NCBI GenBank assembly: GCA_036704125.1
Contig: DATNQI010000004.1
Span: 47,198 to 111,197 of the forward strand
DNA length: 64,000 bases
From: Pantanalinema sp.
Lineage (GTDB): Bacteria; Cyanobacteriota; Sericytochromatia; S15B-MN24; UBA4093
Direction: 5' to 3'
Each line of letters opens with the position of its first letter. Position 1 is the first letter of the stretch. Shown piece after piece: positions 24,475-33,416 of this stretch. Both the position numbers and the translations under genes were made by a program. The notes below the pieces were generated by a model. It had not been told where the DNA came from. It did no database searches and saw only the letters and a program-made list of their open reading frames with translations.

Positions 24475-25614
24475 TCACCCCGTGGCCGCCTGCGGCCGCA
24501 GCTCGGGGGGCTTGCGGCGCACCATGAAGGGCTTCTCCACCCCGCGGTAGAAGAGGGCCGCGATCGCAAGGCTCAGGGGCACGCCGAGCGCGAGGGTCAC
24601 CCCCATCTGGAGCGCCGGGCTGCCCGGCACCAGCTGGGTCACGGCGTGGTTGACGTAGTAGCAGGTGGGACGGTTGATCAGGTAGAAGCTGTACGACCGC
24701 TCGCCGATGGCGACCAGCCCGGGCATCGCAAGCACCCGCCCGAGGCCGCGCGGGGCGTCGGCGTGGCGCAGGAGGATGCCGCCTGCCGCCACCCCCAGGC
24801 ACACGTCCGAGAGGGGCCACGGCCCCACCGGGTGGAAGTACCAGTAGAAGCCGAGCATCACCAGGGGCACCGTCGAGAGGCCCCAGATCGCGTCGAGCAG
24901 GCCGGCGCCCCGCTTGCCCCCCGACTCGCGGATCACGAGGGCTGCGACCATGCCGGCGGTGAAGATGGCCAGGCGTCCCACGATGGAGTTCAAGAGCAGG
25001 AACTCCTGGCGCGAGAGGTCCGACCCCAGCAGCGCCAAAAAGCCGAGGCGATAGACGGCGCAGGCCGCGAGGATCGCAAGCACCCCCTTCCAGCGCCGGC
25101 GCATGATGGCGAGCGCGAGCAGGGGGAAGACGAGGTAGTACTGGGCCTCCAGGCTCAACGACCAGAAGCTCGGGTTGATGAGCGCGGGCAGATCGACCAG
25201 GTTCTGGAGCATGGTGACGTGGACGAAGAGCGAGGCGGCGTCGGGCAGCGAGCCCGGCGACAGGCTCAGGCCCGCGGCCCCGAAGAGAGGGGCGAGCAGG
25301 TGCGGCAGGACGATGGCGTAGAGCAGAGCCGCGTAGTAGGGCGGCAGGATCCGCCTGGCGCGTCGCACGAAGAAGGTGCGCCAGTGACCTGCCGGCAGGC
25401 GCCAGAGGTGGGCCATGGGGTAGAAGAGGCAGAAGCCGCTGAGCACCATGAACACCTCGACCCCCAGGTGGCCGCTGGCGCACAGGGGGGTGAGGACGCC
25501 CAGGTCGGGCTCGCGGTTGAAGCGCCACACGTCGTAGAGGATGACCCACAGCGCCGAGAGGGCGCGAAGGCCGTCGACGTAAGCGAGGCGGGAGACGGGC
25601 TTGGTCTCGGTCAT
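24475..25614 (-). CDS. Acyltransferase-3 family membrane protein
   Basis: The 379-residue protein has about ten hydrophobic segments and the acyltransferase-3 pattern: N-terminal YVDGLRALSALWVILYD, then GHLGVEVFMVLSGF(C)LF, RRARRILPPYYAAL, FWSLSLEAQYYLVFPLL and GERSYSFYLIN. Family members O-acylate cell-surface sugars or lipids. The His that normally ends the first motif is Asp28 here (LYD instead of LFH), so catalysis may be altered. A 12-bp inverted repeat lies directly upstream (25632-25663). The start ATG 25614 has no strong Shine-Dalgarno. Confidence 0.85.
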   Translation of the reverse strand: MTETKPVSRLAYVDGLRALSALWVILYDVWRFNREPDLGVLTPLCASGHLGVEVFMVLSGFCLFYPMAHLWRLPAGHWRTFFVRRARRILPPYYAALLYAIVLPHLLAPLFGAAGLSLSPGSLPDAASLFVHVTMLQNLVDLPALINPSFWSLSLEAQYYLVFPLLALAIMRRRWKGVLAILAACAVYRLGFLALLGSDLSRQEFLLLNSIVGRLAIFTAGMVAALVIRESGGKRGAGLLDAIWGLSTVPLVMLGFYWYFHPVGPWPLSDVCLGVAAGGILLRHADAPRGLGRVLAMPGLVAIGERSYSFYLINRPTCYYVNHAVTQLVPGSPALQMGVTLALGVPLSLAIAALFYRGVEKPFMVRRKPPELRPQAATG

Positions 25615-25631
25615 GGGGCCCCCCGTTTCGA

Positions 25632-25663
25632 GAGCTATAACGGTCGGTTACCCGTTATAGCTC
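25632..25663. promoter_or_regulatory. 12-bp inverted repeat with TATAAC in each arm
   Basis: GAGCTATAACGG (25632-25643) and its exact complement (25652-25663) flank an 8-base spacer, 18 bases before the acyltransferase start. Each arm holds a -10-like TATAAC in opposite directions. It may be an operator or a divergent promoter core. Confidence 0.5.
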
Positions 25664-25709
25664 CCGAGCAAGCAAGGGAGCATTGGTCACTTTGGACGAA
25701 ACGCCCCGA

Positions 25710-26750
25710 TCAAGGAGCGCCCACGCTGAGGCTGGCCTCGGGGGTCAGCCAGCCCGCGAGGACCTCGGCGCAGGCCGAGGCCATCAGGTCGTTGCCCGCG
25801 CCGTTGGGGTGAAGGTCCCCCTGGGCGCGCGACTCGGGGGCGCGAAGGTCGTAGGGGGCCTGGTGATAGAAGAGGTCCCAGTCGCCGCGATCGCCCGCGT
25901 CCTTGAAGCGCGCGGACCAGGAGACGAGGGTCGCCCCGTGGCGCGCCGCCGCCTCGGCGATCGCCCGGTTGAAAGGGGCGGCCTGGGCGTTCCACTGGCC
26001 GGCCCAGCGGGGCTTGTAGGGGATGTCGGCCACCATGACGCGGCAGCGGCCGGAGAGCGGCGCGAGGACCGCGTCCACGGTGCCGGCGAAGTCGCGCAGG
26101 GGGGTGGCGGCCACGTCGTTGGTGCCGAAGGCGACGAGCACCACGTCGGGACGCACCGAGAGGACGTCCTCCATCAGGCGATCGCGCGCGCCGCGGTAGG
26201 TGTCGCCCGAGCGGCCGCGCGGGTAGACGTCCACGCGCACCCCGCTCGAGGAGCGCCTGAGCGCTCGCGGGATCTTGTAGACGAAGCGCTCAGGCTCGCT
26301 GACCTTGGCGCCCGCCGTCAGGCTGTCTCCGAAGGCGACCATTCGCACGACGCTCGGCGTGAGGCGAAAGACGACCTGCGCCCCGTCCTCGATCGCCCCG
26401 CTCCACGAGAGCGGCAGGTAGTTGCCCCCCGAGGCGCGCAGCGCGCGCTGAGCGGCGAGCGGGACGTAGGCCGTGCGAAACCCCTCGGCGTCGGTCGCGC
26501 ACGTCACCCCGTCCACGTCGAGGCGGGCCCCTGGGATCGCGCGATCGCTCAGCGCGTCGCGAAACGAGGCGCGCAGGCGCAGGAGCTGCCTCGGGGGCCC
26601 CTCGTCCGCCACAGGCAGGGGCAGGGGCTCGCGAGGGGGCGCCGTCTCGGTCGGTGGAGGGTTGATGGCGCATGAAGCGAGAAGGAGCAGTGCCGTCGGG
26701 ATGGCCCAGGCTTCCACCACAGGCTTTTGGCGCACAGGCATGGTCCCCAT
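25710..26750 (-). CDS. SGNH/GDSL-family lipoprotein hydrolase
   Basis: The ~346-residue protein has a lipoprotein signal with lipobox LLASC, a Pro-rich linker, an Ig/carboxypeptidase-regulatory-like domain (ARLDVDGVTCATDAEGF...YLPLSWSG, about 70-130) and an SGNH hydrolase domain: block I FGDSLTAG, Gly/Asn in GTNDV and the final DLHPNG with Asp and His. Relatives are esterases or acetylhydrolases of surface polysaccharides. Its neighbour is an acyltransferase-3 protein, so a modify/unmodify pair on a surface glycan is possible. Start is ambiguous: ATG 26750 or 26741, neither with a strong Shine-Dalgarno. Confidence 0.85.
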   Translation of the reverse strand: MGTMPVRQKPVVEAWAIPTALLLLASCAINPPPTETAPPREPLPLPVADEGPPRQLLRLRASFRDALSDRAIPGARLDVDGVTCATDAEGFRTAYVPLAAQRALRASGGNYLPLSWSGAIEDGAQVVFRLTPSVVRMVAFGDSLTAGAKVSEPERFVYKIPRALRRSSSGVRVDVYPRGRSGDTYRGARDRLMEDVLSVRPDVVLVAFGTNDVAATPLRDFAGTVDAVLAPLSGRCRVMVADIPYKPRWAGQWNAQAAPFNRAIAEAAARHGATLVSWSARFKDAGDRGDWDLFYHQAPYDLRAPESRAQGDLHPNGAGNDLMASACAEVLAGWLTPEASLSVGAP

Positions 26751-26882
26751 TGGCCGCACACGGGAAAAACGATCGAAGGTTCGGGGCTCAGATGGTAGAG
26801 CAAGAGGGACCTGGCGGGTATATCTGCCAAGAACAGGCTTTCTCGCTCGAAGCACTCGGGCGAGAAATGATGGGAGCCCGCC

Positions 26883-28241
26883 ATGCGCGACACGAAACCA
26901 CTCAACGACCCGCTGCTCGAAGGCGAGGGGCTCGCCCTCATCACCATGCACGACCTGGACGCGATCGCCTCTCGCCTGCTGCGTACCGTCGCGGGCGCGT
27001 TCAGGCCCGCCTCGGGGGTCGTGATGATCGTCAACGCGGAGGACTCGGCCTTCCTCCCCTTCGCGAGCCTCGGCGGCATGGACGCCCCCTCCCTGGGCAT
27101 CGACTCGCCTCTGGCCTTCGAGATCCTGGAGAAGCAGGTGCTCATGGCGGCCTCGGACCTCGAGGGCTTCGACCTGCCGCCGGGATGCGACCTGGTGGTG
27201 CCGCTCGCCTTCGAGCGCAAGGTGCACGGCCTGATGCTGCTCGGCCCCAAGCAGGACGGCACGGCCTACGGCGAGAACGAGCGGGACCGGCTGCGGGTGC
27301 TCGCGGCCCACAGCGCGATCGCCTTCAGCCACGCGCGCGCCTACCGTACCATCCAGAACCTCAACCATGCCCTCGAGTCCAAGATCTACGAGCGGACCCG
27401 CGAGCTCCAGGAGGCCTACCGCCACCTCAAGAAGGCCCAGGCCCAGCTCATCCACGGCGAGAAGATGAACTCGCTCGGCATGCTGGTCGCGGGGGTCGCC
27501 CACGAGATCAACAACCCGATCAGCTTCATCTACAGCGGCGTCGGGCTGCTCGAGAGCAACATCGACACCCTGCGCCGCCTGCGCACCCACCTGGAGGCGA
27601 CCCTGCCCGCCGACCAGATGCAGGCGATCGACGAGGAGTTCGCCCTCGACTCGGCCTTCCTGCACCTGGACTTCCTGACCCGCGCCTTCCAGGACGGCGC
27701 CACCCGCGTCCGCGACATCGTGCGCAACCTGCGCAGCTTCTCTCGTCAGGACGCCTACGACTACCAGGAGGTCAACCCCCGCACCTGCCTGGAGTCCACC
27801 GCGTCCCTGGTCCAGGCCATCCACCGCCACGCGCGCATCCACCTGGACCTGGTGGACGGCCCGGCCATCCCGGGGGCCGAAGGACCGCTCAACCAGGTCT
27901 TCATGAACCTCCTGGTGAACGCGTGCCAGGCCATCGAGGGGCCGGGCGAGGTCTCGGTGCGTCTGAGCTACGCGGGCGAGTCCTGCCAGATCGAGATCGC
28001 CGACGACGGCCAGGGCATGTCCGAGGAGGTCAAGAGCCACATCTTCGAGCCCTTCTACACCACCAAGCCCCCGGGCACCGGCACCGGCCTCGGCCTCAGC
28101 ATCTGCCACGGCATCCTCGAGAAGCACCACGCCCGCATCGAGGTCGAAAGCGAGCTAGGCAAGGGCTCGTGCTTCCGGCTGACCTTCCCGACCTTCGGCA
28201 GCGAGCACAACCTGGCCCTCTCGGAGCGCTTCGAGGCATGA
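26883..28241 (+). CDS. Soluble GAF-domain histidine kinase
   Basis: The 452-residue protein has an N-terminal GAF-like sensor (residues ~20-155), a coiled linker (ERTRELQEAYRHLKKAQAQLIHGEK), a phospho-acceptor His207 in GVAHEINNPISF, and an ATPase domain (NQVFMNLLVNACQAI, IADDGQGM, GTGTGLGLSIC). The HEINNP motif is that of the NtrB-like kinase group. No membrane segment and no partner response regulator are next to it. Start ATG 26883 has GGGAG 6 bases upstream. Its stop overlaps the start of the pseudouridine synthase gene by 4 bases. Confidence 0.93.
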   Translation: MRDTKPLNDPLLEGEGLALITMHDLDAIASRLLRTVAGAFRPASGVVMIVNAEDSAFLPFASLGGMDAPSLGIDSPLAFEILEKQVLMAASDLEGFDLPPGCDLVVPLAFERKVHGLMLLGPKQDGTAYGENERDRLRVLAAHSAIAFSHARAYRTIQNLNHALESKIYERTRELQEAYRHLKKAQAQLIHGEKMNSLGMLVAGVAHEINNPISFIYSGVGLLESNIDTLRRLRTHLEATLPADQMQAIDEEFALDSAFLHLDFLTRAFQDGATRVRDIVRNLRSFSRQDAYDYQEVNPRTCLESTASLVQAIHRHARIHLDLVDGPAIPGAEGPLNQVFMNLLVNACQAIEGPGEVSVRLSYAGESCQIEIADDGQGMSEEVKSHIFEPFYTTKPPGTGTGLGLSICHGILEKHHARIEVESELGKGSCFRLTFPTFGSEHNLALSERFEA

Positions 28242-29155
28242 GCGCACCGGACGTCGCGCACTTTCGCTACACGGTGCAAGAGGCCCCCGAGTGCGCCACG
28301 GTAGGGGGCGTGCTCACCCGTCAGCTGGGCGCGTCCCGGGCGCTGATCCGGCGCCTCAAGGCCTGTGACGGCATCCTCCTCAACGGCATCCCGGTCAAGG
28401 TCCGCACGAGCGCGCGCGCGGGCGACGCCCTGGAGCTCGCGCTTCCCGAGCCGGCCTCCACGGGCGTGGATGCCGAGCCCATTCCTCTCGACGTCCTGTA
28501 CGAGGACGAGGACCTCGTCGTGCTCAACAAGCCCGCCGGGTGCGTGGTGCACCCGTCCTACGGCTGCCAGCACGGCACCCTCGCCAACGGCCTCGCCCAT
28601 TGGTACCAGGCACGAGGCCTGTACTTCCGCTGTCACCCGGTCCACCGCATCGACCGCGACACCACGGGCCTGGTGGTCTTCGCGCGGCACGCCTACGCCC
28701 ACCAGCAGCTCGCCGAGCAACTGGTCGCCTACAAGCTGGATCGGGAGTACCTCGCCCTGGTCGTGGGCCTGGTTCGCGAGGATAGCGGCGTGGTCGAGGC
28801 CCCCATCGCGAGGCTTCCGGGGCCCGGCGGGTACCGCGTCGTCGCCGACCACGGCCAGCCTGCCCTCACCCGGTACCGGGTCCTCGCGCGCAGCGCCGAG
28901 CGCGATGAGACCCTCCTGGGCCTGACGCTCGAGACGGGCCGGACCCACCAGATCCGGGTCCACATGGCGCACGTGGGGCACCCGCTGTTGGCCGACAAGC
29001 TGTACGGCGCCCCCCACCCCGCGCTCCAGCGCCAGGCCCTGCACGCGCGAACGCTGCGCTTCAGGCACCCGCGCACCGGCGAAGAGACGACGTTCGAGGC
29101 CCCGCTGCCGCTCGATCTGGCCGACTACCTGGCGCGTTACTTCCCGAGCGCCTGA
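28238..29155 (+). CDS. RluA/RluD-family pseudouridine synthase
   Basis: The 305-residue protein has an N-terminal S4 RNA-binding domain (about 20-70, including LIRRLKACDGILLNG) and an RluA-type catalytic domain with catalytic Asp139 in HRIDRDTTGLVVFA, preceded by LYEDEDLVVLNKPAG and followed by LETGRTHQIRVHM. It converts uridine to pseudouridine in rRNA or tRNA; the S4 domain favours RluD-like rRNA modification. Start ATG 28238 overlaps the kinase stop. Its last 19 bases overlap the 3' end of the convergent HD-hydrolase gene. Confidence 0.93.
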   Translation: MSAPDVAHFRYTVQEAPECATVGGVLTRQLGASRALIRRLKACDGILLNGIPVKVRTSARAGDALELALPEPASTGVDAEPIPLDVLYEDEDLVVLNKPAGCVVHPSYGCQHGTLANGLAHWYQARGLYFRCHPVHRIDRDTTGLVVFARHAYAHQQLAEQLVAYKLDREYLALVVGLVREDSGVVEAPIARLPGPGGYRVVADHGQPALTRYRVLARSAERDETLLGLTLETGRTHQIRVHMAHVGHPLLADKLYGAPHPALQRQALHARTLRFRHPRTGEETTFEAPLPLDLADYLARYFPSA

Positions 29156-29688
29156 CGCAGGGCGAAGACGGCCTCCTCGAAGCGCCTGCGGGCCTGGTCG
29201 TTGGAGGTGAGGGGCACGAGCGGAGCGAACTCGAGCTCGGTCTTCTTGAGGTAGCGAGTCGCCCAGTCGCGCGCCCGGGGCAGCATGCGCGCCATGTCGC
29301 GCAGGTTGTCGGCGCGATCCAGCAGCTTGATGACCAGCGCGTCGGGGTCCGCGCCGAGCGCCCCGTAGTACCTGGGGTTGCCTTGGCGCTTGATCTCCGC
29401 CGGCGCGTCGTCCGGCCACCACTTGGTCATCAGGTGGACCAGGTGCGCCACCCGCGCAGGGAACGCGGCGGCGATTCGCTCCTGGGAGACCGGGGTGTCC
29501 TCGACCACGTCGTGCAAGAGGGCCGCCGCGACGGCCTCCGGCGGCAAGCCGCACTCCTCGACCGCCGCGGCCACCCGAAGCGGGTGGTTGATGTAGGGCT
29601 CGTCGAGCCCCTTGCGGCGCTGGCCCACGTGCGCCTCGGCGGCGAAGACCGCCGCTTTCAGCACCAGGCCCATGCCGGACCGGCTCAT
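29137..29688 (-). CDS. HD-domain phosphohydrolase (RelA/SpoT hydrolase-like)
   Basis: The 183-residue protein starts at ATG 29688, which overlaps the stop of the upstream permease gene (ATGA). The metal-binding pattern of the (p)ppGpp hydrolase-like HD family is present: AEAHVGQRRKGLDEPYINHP, LLHDVVEDT and KLLDRADNLRDM. It is a stand-alone hydrolase without synthetase, TGS or ACT domains, so it resembles small alarmone hydrolases (Mesh1-type); other pyrophosphates are possible. The 3' end overlaps the convergent pseudouridine synthase gene by 19 bases. Confidence 0.88.
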   Translation of the reverse strand: MSRSGMGLVLKAAVFAAEAHVGQRRKGLDEPYINHPLRVAAAVEECGLPPEAVAAALLHDVVEDTPVSQERIAAAFPARVAHLVHLMTKWWPDDAPAEIKRQGNPRYYGALGADPDALVIKLLDRADNLRDMARMLPRARDWATRYLKKTELEFAPLVPLTSNDQARRRFEEAVFALRQALGK

Positions 29689-31148
29689 GAGGGCTCGACC
29701 AGGGCCTCGTCCGCCCTGGGCACGGCCGCCTCGCGCGCCGCGATCACCCGTCCGGCGGAGCGGTACCCCCAGAACCAGTAGAGCACCCCGCCCAGCGCGA
29801 GCCAGACCAGAAAGCGGATCCACACCTGCATGCTCAGCCCGCTCATCAGGTACAGGTTGATGGCGATGCCCGCCAGGGGCAGGGCCGGCACCCACGGGCA
29901 GCGGAAGGTCCGCGGCGCGTCGGGGTCGGTCCTGCGCAGCACGATGACCCCCGCCGAGACGGCGATGAAGGCCGCGAGCGTCCCGATGCTGACCAGGTCC
30001 GCCAGGGCGCTGAGGGGGATCACCGCGGCGAGCACCGCGGTCACCAGGCCGAGCACCAGCGTGGTCTGGACCGGGGTGCCCGTGCGGGCGTGGACCCTGG
30101 CCATGAAGCGGGGCATGAGCCCGTCGCGCGACATGACGTAGAGGATGCGCGTCTGGCCGATGGAGCCGACCAAGAGGACGCTGAAGATCCCGACCACCGC
30201 CACCAACGAGAGGAGCGAGGCGGCCCGGGGGTGCTGCATGGCGGAGAGGGCGATCGCGAGGGGTTCAGCCACCTTGAGCCGATCGAGCGGCAGCACGCCG
30301 GTCAGGACCGAGCCCACCGCCACGTACAGAATCGTCACGACCCCCAGCCCCCCGAGGATGCCGATGGGCAGGTTGCGCTGGGGGTCCTTGGCCTCCTCGG
30401 CCACGGTCGAGACCGCATCGAACCCCACGAAGAGGAAGAACAGGACCGCCGCCCCCGAGACCACGCCCTGCCAGCCGAAGGGCATGTAGGGCTGCAGGTG
30501 CTGGGGCTGGACGCTCGGGCCGCAAAGGGCGAGGAACATGAAGAGCACGAGGATCTTGGCCAGCACGATGAGGGCGTTGGCGCGCGCGCTCTCGCGGATC
30601 CCGAGCAGCAAAAGCAGCGTCACCAGCACCACGGCGAGCACCGCCGGCAGGTTGAACCACCCGACCAGCTCGGTGCCCGGGATCGCCTGGCCTGGCGAGA
30701 ACATCAGCTGCGGGGGGATCTGCCACCCCACCGTCGACAGCAGGCGGTTGAGATAGCCCGCCCACCCCGCCGCGGTGGCGGCGTTGGCCAGGCCGTACTC
30801 CAGCAGGAGGTTCCAGCCGATGAACCAGGCGACGACCTCGCCGAGGGTGGCGTAGGCGTAGCTGTAGGCGCTGCCCGAGATCGGGATCATCGCCGCCAGC
30901 TCGCAGTAGCTCATGGCGGCCAGGGCGCAGGCGAGGGCCGCCAGCAAGAAGGAGAGGACCACCGCGGGACCCGCGTGCATCGCGGCCACCTCGCCCGGCA
31001 TGATGAAGATGCCGGCCCCCACGGTGCAGCCGATCCCGAGCGCGATCAGGGACCACGGCCCGAGCACGCGCTTGAGACCATGCGCGTGTTCGGCCTGCTC
31101 GCGCCTCATGGCCTGGAGGGACTTCTTTCGAAAGATGGTGTCGCGCAT
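29685..31148 (-). CDS. APC-family amino-acid permease (cationic amino-acid transporter-like)
   Basis: The 487-residue protein has about twelve hydrophobic segments and APC motifs: helix 1 GIGCTVGAGIFIMPG, FVGFDAVSTVAEEAKDPQRNLP, and GIRESARANALIV. This is closest to the YfnA/CAT subgroup, which imports amino acids. Start ATG 31148 is chosen over the longer frame because GAGGT lies about 10 bases upstream and the promoter at 31186-31194 would otherwise be inside the gene. It is coupled to the HD-hydrolase gene by an ATGA overlap. Confidence 0.92.
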   Translation of the reverse strand: MRDTIFRKKSLQAMRREQAEHAHGLKRVLGPWSLIALGIGCTVGAGIFIMPGEVAAMHAGPAVVLSFLLAALACALAAMSYCELAAMIPISGSAYSYAYATLGEVVAWFIGWNLLLEYGLANAATAAGWAGYLNRLLSTVGWQIPPQLMFSPGQAIPGTELVGWFNLPAVLAVVLVTLLLLLGIRESARANALIVLAKILVLFMFLALCGPSVQPQHLQPYMPFGWQGVVSGAAVLFFLFVGFDAVSTVAEEAKDPQRNLPIGILGGLGVVTILYVAVGSVLTGVLPLDRLKVAEPLAIALSAMQHPRAASLLSLVAVVGIFSVLLVGSIGQTRILYVMSRDGLMPRFMARVHARTGTPVQTTLVLGLVTAVLAAVIPLSALADLVSIGTLAAFIAVSAGVIVLRRTDPDAPRTFRCPWVPALPLAGIAINLYLMSGLSMQVWIRFLVWLALGGVLYWFWGYRSAGRVIAAREAAVPRADEALVEPS

Positions 31149-31180
31149 GCGGCTAGGACCTCGTAGCGAAGGAAACGTCC

Positions 31181-31197
31181 GTGTTATCGTATCACAC
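31181..31197. promoter_or_regulatory. Operator-like dyad over the permease promoter
   Basis: GTGTTAT-CGT-ATCACAC is a 7+3+7 dyad with one mismatch. The minus-strand extended -10 TGATACGAT (31186-31194) of the permease gene lies inside it, so a bound repressor would block RNA polymerase. Confidence 0.5.
31186..31194 (-). promoter_or_regulatory. Extended -10 promoter of the permease operon
   Basis: The minus-strand sequence TGATACGAT fits the TGnTAnnnT pattern and lies about 38 bases before the permease start at 31148. It is embedded in the dyad at 31181-31197. Confidence 0.5.
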
Positions 31198-31245
31198 GGC
31201 CCCTCGCCTCGCAGGGGCCGACAGCGCGCCACCCGCTCGGGGGTG

Positions 31246-31254
31246 TGCTAGAAT
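31246..31254 (+). promoter_or_regulatory. Extended -10 promoter of the NAGPA-like gene
   Basis: TGCTAGAAT is one of four TG(C/G)TAGAAT elements in the window. It predicts a transcript start near 31261, 30 bases before the ATG at 31291. Confidence 0.6.
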
Positions 31255-31290
31255 GGGGGGGCCCGTCATGGGCCCGTGTTTCCGCGACCA

Positions 31291-32439
31291 ATGGGGTTTG
31301 GCCCGATAATTGATGCGCCCGTGAGACGCTCCATCCCATCCAAACGCCCGGCGCCCGGCGCCGGCCGAAGCTCCGCCAAGCGCCCGATCTGGCCGATCAT
31401 CGGGGCGCTGGCCGCGCTGCCCGTGTTCTTCGTCGGCGGCATGGTCGCCGGCGAGATCGCCAAGTCCATGGTCTCGACCCGGGTGGTCGAGATGTCCTCG
31501 GACTCGCCGCTCGCAGCCAGCAGCGCCGATCAGATCAGGCTCGATCTCAGCAACGAGGCGCGGATCGCCGTCCTCGACCCGGCCTCCATCCGCATGGAGC
31601 TCGCCCGCGGCTGGGAGCACGAGCGCGTCGCCTTCCAGGACCCCACCGGCCTGCTGTACTTCAGCGGCCCGTTCTTCGAGGAGCGCAAGGGCGAGAACGA
31701 CTACTACGCCCGCGCCATCGGGGACCTCTACTTCGACGATCACCTGGAGCTTGCGACCCCCGCCAGCCGCGGCTTCGCCGATCGCCGGTACTACATGGCC
31801 CTCAGGCGCTCTGGCAGCATCGAGTTCGGCTACAGCGGCTGGCGCCCCGGCTACGAGGAGAAGTACGTGGCCTTCATCGGCGGCCTCGGCTACCTCTACA
31901 GCCCCTACGACGTGGCTCCCGACTACAGCGACCCCTACACCGGCCTCAAGCAGGAGCTCCACAACATGATCCCGCGCGAGCGCCTTTTGGTGGGACGCGA
32001 CGCCGAGGGACACCTGGTGGTCATGAAGACCCTGCCCATGCCGCTCACGACCGCCAGCTGGCTTGCCAAGAGCAAGGGCCTGGTCGAGGCCTACTACCTG
32101 GACCAGGGCAACAAGGCGCGCTTCATCGTGCCCGGGCGGGTCGAGGACACCCCGCGCTACAACATGCCCTACATGCTGCGGATCTCGGACAAGGCGAGCC
32201 CCCCCATGCTCTTCTCGCCCCCGCCTCCCCTCGACGAGTACCAGCTCCACCACAAGAAGCGCAAGCCGCGCCCCAAGAAGACGCCCGTCCCGTCGGCCGT
32301 GCCGAGCACGGCGCCCACCGAGGCGCCCGCCGAGGCCCCGCCGGGCGTGGACGAGCCCGTCGCGACCCCGGCGATGCCGGGCATCGACGAGACGACCCCT
32401 GCCCCGAACTCCATCGACGAGCCCGCGCTTCCCCAGTAA
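31291..32439 (+). CDS. Membrane-anchored protein with NAGPA/DUF2233-like domain
   Basis: The ~382-residue protein has a short basic N-terminus, one membrane anchor ([19 protein letters not shown], about residues 36-54) and an external domain. The stretch from [17 protein letters not shown] to [13 protein letters not shown] recalls the phosphodiester-glycosidase (NAGPA, DUF2233) core, where one expects R(T/S)-x-x-G-x-D and a DGG near the end; here that reads DQG, so activity is doubtful. The tail is Pro/Lys-rich then Pro/Thr/Ala/Glu-rich. Start is uncertain among GTG 31276, ATG 31291 and GTG 31321; none has a good Shine-Dalgarno. Confidence 0.6.
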   Translation: MGFGPIIDAPVRRSIPSKRPAPGAGRSSAKRPIWPIIGALAALPVFFVGGMVAGEIAKSMVSTRVVEMSSDSPLAASSADQIRLDLSNEARIAVLDPASIRMELARGWEHERVAFQDPTGLLYFSGPFFEERKGENDYYARAIGDLYFDDHLELATPASRGFADRRYYMALRRSGSIEFGYSGWRPGYEEKYVAFIGGLGYLYSPYDVAPDYSDPYTGLKQELHNMIPRERLLVGRDAEGHLVVMKTLPMPLTTASWLAKSKGLVEAYYLDQGNKARFIVPGRVEDTPRYNMPYMLRISDKASPPMLFSPPPPLDEYQLHHKKRKPRPKKTPVPSAVPSTAPTEAPAEAPPGVDEPVATPAMPGIDETTPAPNSIDEPALPQ

Positions 32440-32445
32440 CCAAAA

Positions 32446-32479
32446 AAACACCCGCCGGCACGAATGCCGGCGGGTGTTT
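32446..32479. terminator. Bidirectional Rho-independent terminator
   Basis: A perfect 15-bp stem (32446-32460 with 32465-32479) with a CGAA loop is preceded on the plus strand by seven A's (32442-32448, partly within the stem). Read on the minus strand it ends in a run of seven T's, a classic terminator for sucCD. It also faces the end of the NAGPA-like gene. Confidence 0.9.
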
Positions 32480-32494
32480 CGCTTGTTCGGGGTC

Positions 32495-33388
32495 TTACTT
32501 GACCGCGGCGAGCTTCTTGAGGCGCTCGACCACCAGGTCGCCGATCTCGGCGGTGGTGTTGGCGACGGGCACGCCCGCCGCCTCGAGGGCCGCGACCTTC
32601 GCCTCGGCGGTGCCCTTGTTGCCCGAGACGATGGCGCCGGCGTGGCCCATCCGCTTGCCCTTGGGGGCGGTGCGGCCGCCGATGAAGCCCACGACCGGCT
32701 TGGTCATGGTCTTGATGTACTCGGCCGCGATCTCCTCGTCCTCGCCGCCGATCTCACCGGCCATGACGACCAGCTCGGTCGCGGGGTCGGCCTCGAAGGC
32801 CTTGAGGACGTCGATGAAGCGGGTGCCGATGATGGGGTCGCCGCCGATGCCGACGATCGAGCTCTGGCCGTAGCCGCGGTTGGTCAGGTCCGCCGCGATC
32901 TCGTAGGTCAGGGTCCCCGAGCGCGAGACGACGCCCACGGTGCCGGGCTTGAAGATGTGGCCGGGCATGATGCCCATCTTGCACTGGTCGGGGGTGGTGA
33001 GGCCGGGGCAGTTGGGGCCGATCAGCTTCGACTTGGGCGAGCGCTGGAGCACCTGGTTGACCTTGATCATGTCGTGCAGGGGAACGCCCTCGGTGATGCA
33101 GACGATGAGGGGCATCTCGGCGTCGAGCGCCTCGAGGATCGAGTCCGCGGCGAAGGCGGGGGGCACGAAGATGATGCTGGCGTTGATCGAGGGATGGGCC
33201 TTGAGGGCGTCCTTGACCGTGTCGTACACGGGCAGGCCGAAGGCCTCCTGGCCGCCCTTGCCGGGGGTGACGCCGGCGACGATGGTGTTGGGGCCGTAGG
33301 CCATCATCTGCTGGGTGTGGAACCCGCCCTCGCGGCCGGTGATGCCCTGGACGAGCACCCGGGTATCCTTGTTGATGAAAATGCTCAT
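32495..33388 (-). CDS. sucD: Succinate-CoA ligase alpha subunit
   Basis: The 297-residue protein is the CoA-binding alpha subunit of succinyl-CoA synthetase. Motifs: [16 protein letters not shown] near the N-terminus, [18 protein letters not shown] and the phospho-histidine in GHAGAIVSG (about residue 250). It works with SucC to make ATP or GTP and succinate in the TCA cycle. It starts 28 bases after sucC, with a strong terminator immediately downstream. Confidence 0.98.
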   Translation of the reverse strand: MSIFINKDTRVLVQGITGREGGFHTQQMMAYGPNTIVAGVTPGKGGQEAFGLPVYDTVKDALKAHPSINASIIFVPPAFAADSILEALDAEMPLIVCITEGVPLHDMIKVNQVLQRSPKSKLIGPNCPGLTTPDQCKMGIMPGHIFKPGTVGVVSRSGTLTYEIAADLTNRGYGQSSIVGIGGDPIIGTRFIDVLKAFEADPATELVVMAGEIGGEDEEIAAEYIKTMTKPVVGFIGGRTAPKGKRMGHAGAIVSGNKGTAEAKVAALEAAGVPVANTTAEIGDLVVERLKKLAAVK

Positions 33389-33416
33389 GTCGTAATCCTT
33401 TTGCTCGGGGCAGTCG

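Noticed and set aside
22399..25812. Very long open frame on the plus strand opposite ilvE and the acyltransferase gene
   Set aside because: It is a GC-rich shadow of real minus-strand genes: no domain, biased composition and no ribosome site.
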